Below, one piece after another: positions 62,901 to 64,000 of a stretch of DNA of 64,000 nucleotides. The stretch is taken from NCBI RefSeq assembly GCF_937616625.2, contig NC_065576.1:29137128-29201127 (forward strand), read 5' to 3'. The first letter of the stretch is position 1. Each line of letters begins with the position of its first letter. The notes under the pieces are model-generated. The model was given only the letters and a program-made list of their open reading frames with translations. It searched no databases and was not told where the DNA came from. Position numbers and translations under genes: made by a program. This stretch comes from Mercurialis annua (lineage: Eukaryota > Streptophyta > Magnoliopsida > Malpighiales > Euphorbiaceae).

Positions 62901-64000
62901 AATCCAAGCGTTTCACCTTTTTAGCAATATAAGCCAAACGTTTACAAACTTGACGAAACAAATCCCAGTGTTTCACCTTTATCGCGATATAAGCCAAACC
63001 TTTACAAACGCTACGAAACAAATCCAAACGTTTCCATATTTAAGAAATTTAAGCCAAATGTTTAAAACGTTACGAAACAAATACAAGCGTTTAAAATGTT
63101 ACGAAACCCTTTTTAGCAATTTAAGCCAAACGTTTACAAACGTTACAAAACAAATCCAAACGTTTCGCCTTTTTAGAGATTTAAGCCAAACGTTTACAAA
63201 CGTTATGATACAAAACCAACATTTCACCTTTATAGCGATTTATTCGAAACGTTTACAAACATTACGAAACAAATCAAAACGTTTCACCTTTTTAGCGATT
63301 TAAGCCAAAAGTTTACAAATGTTATGAAGCAAATCCAAACGTTTCACCTTTTTAGCGATTTAAGCCAAACGTTTATAAACGTTACGAAACAAATCCAAGC
63401 TTTTCACCTTTTTAGAAATAGCCAAACATTACGAAACAAATCCAGACGTTTCTCCTTTTTAGCGATTTAAGCCAAATATTTATAAACGTTACGAAACAAA
63501 TCCAAATGTTTCACCTTTTTAGCGACTTAAGCCGAACGTTTACAAACGTTACGAAACAAATCCAAATGTTTCACCTTTTTTGCGATTTAAGCCAAACGTT
63601 TACAAACGTTACTAAACAAATCAAAACGTTTCCCCTTTTTAGCGATTTAAGCCAAACGTTTCCAAACGTTGCGAAACAAAATGAAACGTTTAAAACGTTA
63701 CGAAACAAATCCAAGCATTTCACCTTTTTAGCAATTTAAGCCAAACGTTTAAAAACGTTACGAAACAAATCCAAACATTTCACCTTTTAAGCGATTTAAG
63801 CCAAATGTTTACAAACGTTACGAAACAAATAGAAACGGTTCACTTTTTTAGTTATTTAAGCCGAACGTTTACAAAGGTTACGAAACAAAATCAAAAGTTT
63901 CACATTTTTAGCGATTTAAACCAAACGTTTAAACGTTACGAAGCAAAAATTTTACAAAAGGTTACGAAACAAAATCAAACATTTCACCTTTTTAGCGATT
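59977..64000 (+). repeat. Satellite module Y (copy 3), cut by window edge
   Basis: Markers at about 60152, 61788, 62873 and 63415 match copies 1 and 2, with offsets of about 12.59 kb and 7.29 kb. The window ends before the module does. Confidence 0.75.

Larger units (their letters stand above)
43799..64000 (+). repeat. 60-bp satellite array, block III
   Basis: Same satellite, same strand and in phase with block II across the Tekay-type insertion: 27852 ends CCAC and 43799 starts GCGTTTTACC, a monomer type also seen near 2040, 6655, 8040 and 27075. The block runs off the right edge. It is built of larger repeated modules (see 45395-64000). No insertions or genes are seen in it. Long open frames on both strands result from the unit being 60 bp with stop codons absent from one plus frame. 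Confidence 0.97.

Noticed and set aside
1..64000. Dozens of long open reading frames in the satellite, on both strands
   Set aside because: They arise from a 60-bp unit (a multiple of three) whose stop-free frame simply repeats. Start positions are random ATGs in variants, ends are indels, and CpG-type changes alter residues freely.

Overview
This window is nuclear heterochromatin of a flowering plant. About 70% of it (roughly 44.8 kb) is one tandem satellite with a 60-bp unit. The rest is transposable elements inserted into that array: a Ty3/gypsy Tekay-type chromovirus, a Ty3/gypsy Tat-lineage element with a second plant-type RNase H, a CACTA-like miniature element and a Mutator-like MITE. 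The plant assignment rests on these families and on a plant mobile domain (PMD) gene. The species cannot be told from the sequence. I see no ordinary host gene, rRNA, tRNA or CRISPR.

Layout. 1-9919: satellite block I. 9920-13127: a solo LTR of the Tekay-type family, minus orientation, with a perfect 5-bp target duplication and a 315-bp MITE inside it. 13128-27852: satellite block II, with a ~97-bp CACTA-like mini-element at 13895-13992 and a 986-bp higher-order unit at 14.1-17.3 kb. 27853-43798: a 5'-truncated Tekay-type element, plus orientation (end of integrase, chromodomain and a ~3-kb 3' LTR). A complete but mutated 11.8-kb Tat-lineage element (29809-41628, minus orientation) is inserted in that LTR. 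43799-64000: satellite block III, with multi-kb higher-order duplications. The satellite phase continues across both large insertions, so the three blocks were once one array.

The Tat-lineage element has two 489-bp LTRs that differ at about 11 positions by my count. Its minus strand carries gag, protease, reverse transcriptase, two RNase H domains and integrase. All are broken by stops or frameshifts, and the RT catalytic motif reads YIND instead of YIDD. Between integrase and the 3' LTR, on the opposite (plus) strand, lies a spliced, host-like gene. It has a 5'UTR intron, a plant mobile domain, a basic segment, two more short introns and a coiled-coil tail. It too is broken by stops and one frameshift.

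The most interesting points are this antisense intron-bearing PMD cassette, a 37-bp perfect satellite match inside the Tekay LTR, the multi-level higher-order structure of the satellite, and divergence that appears concentrated at CpG sites. The long reading frames in the satellite arise because its unit is a multiple of three. I do not annotate them as genes.
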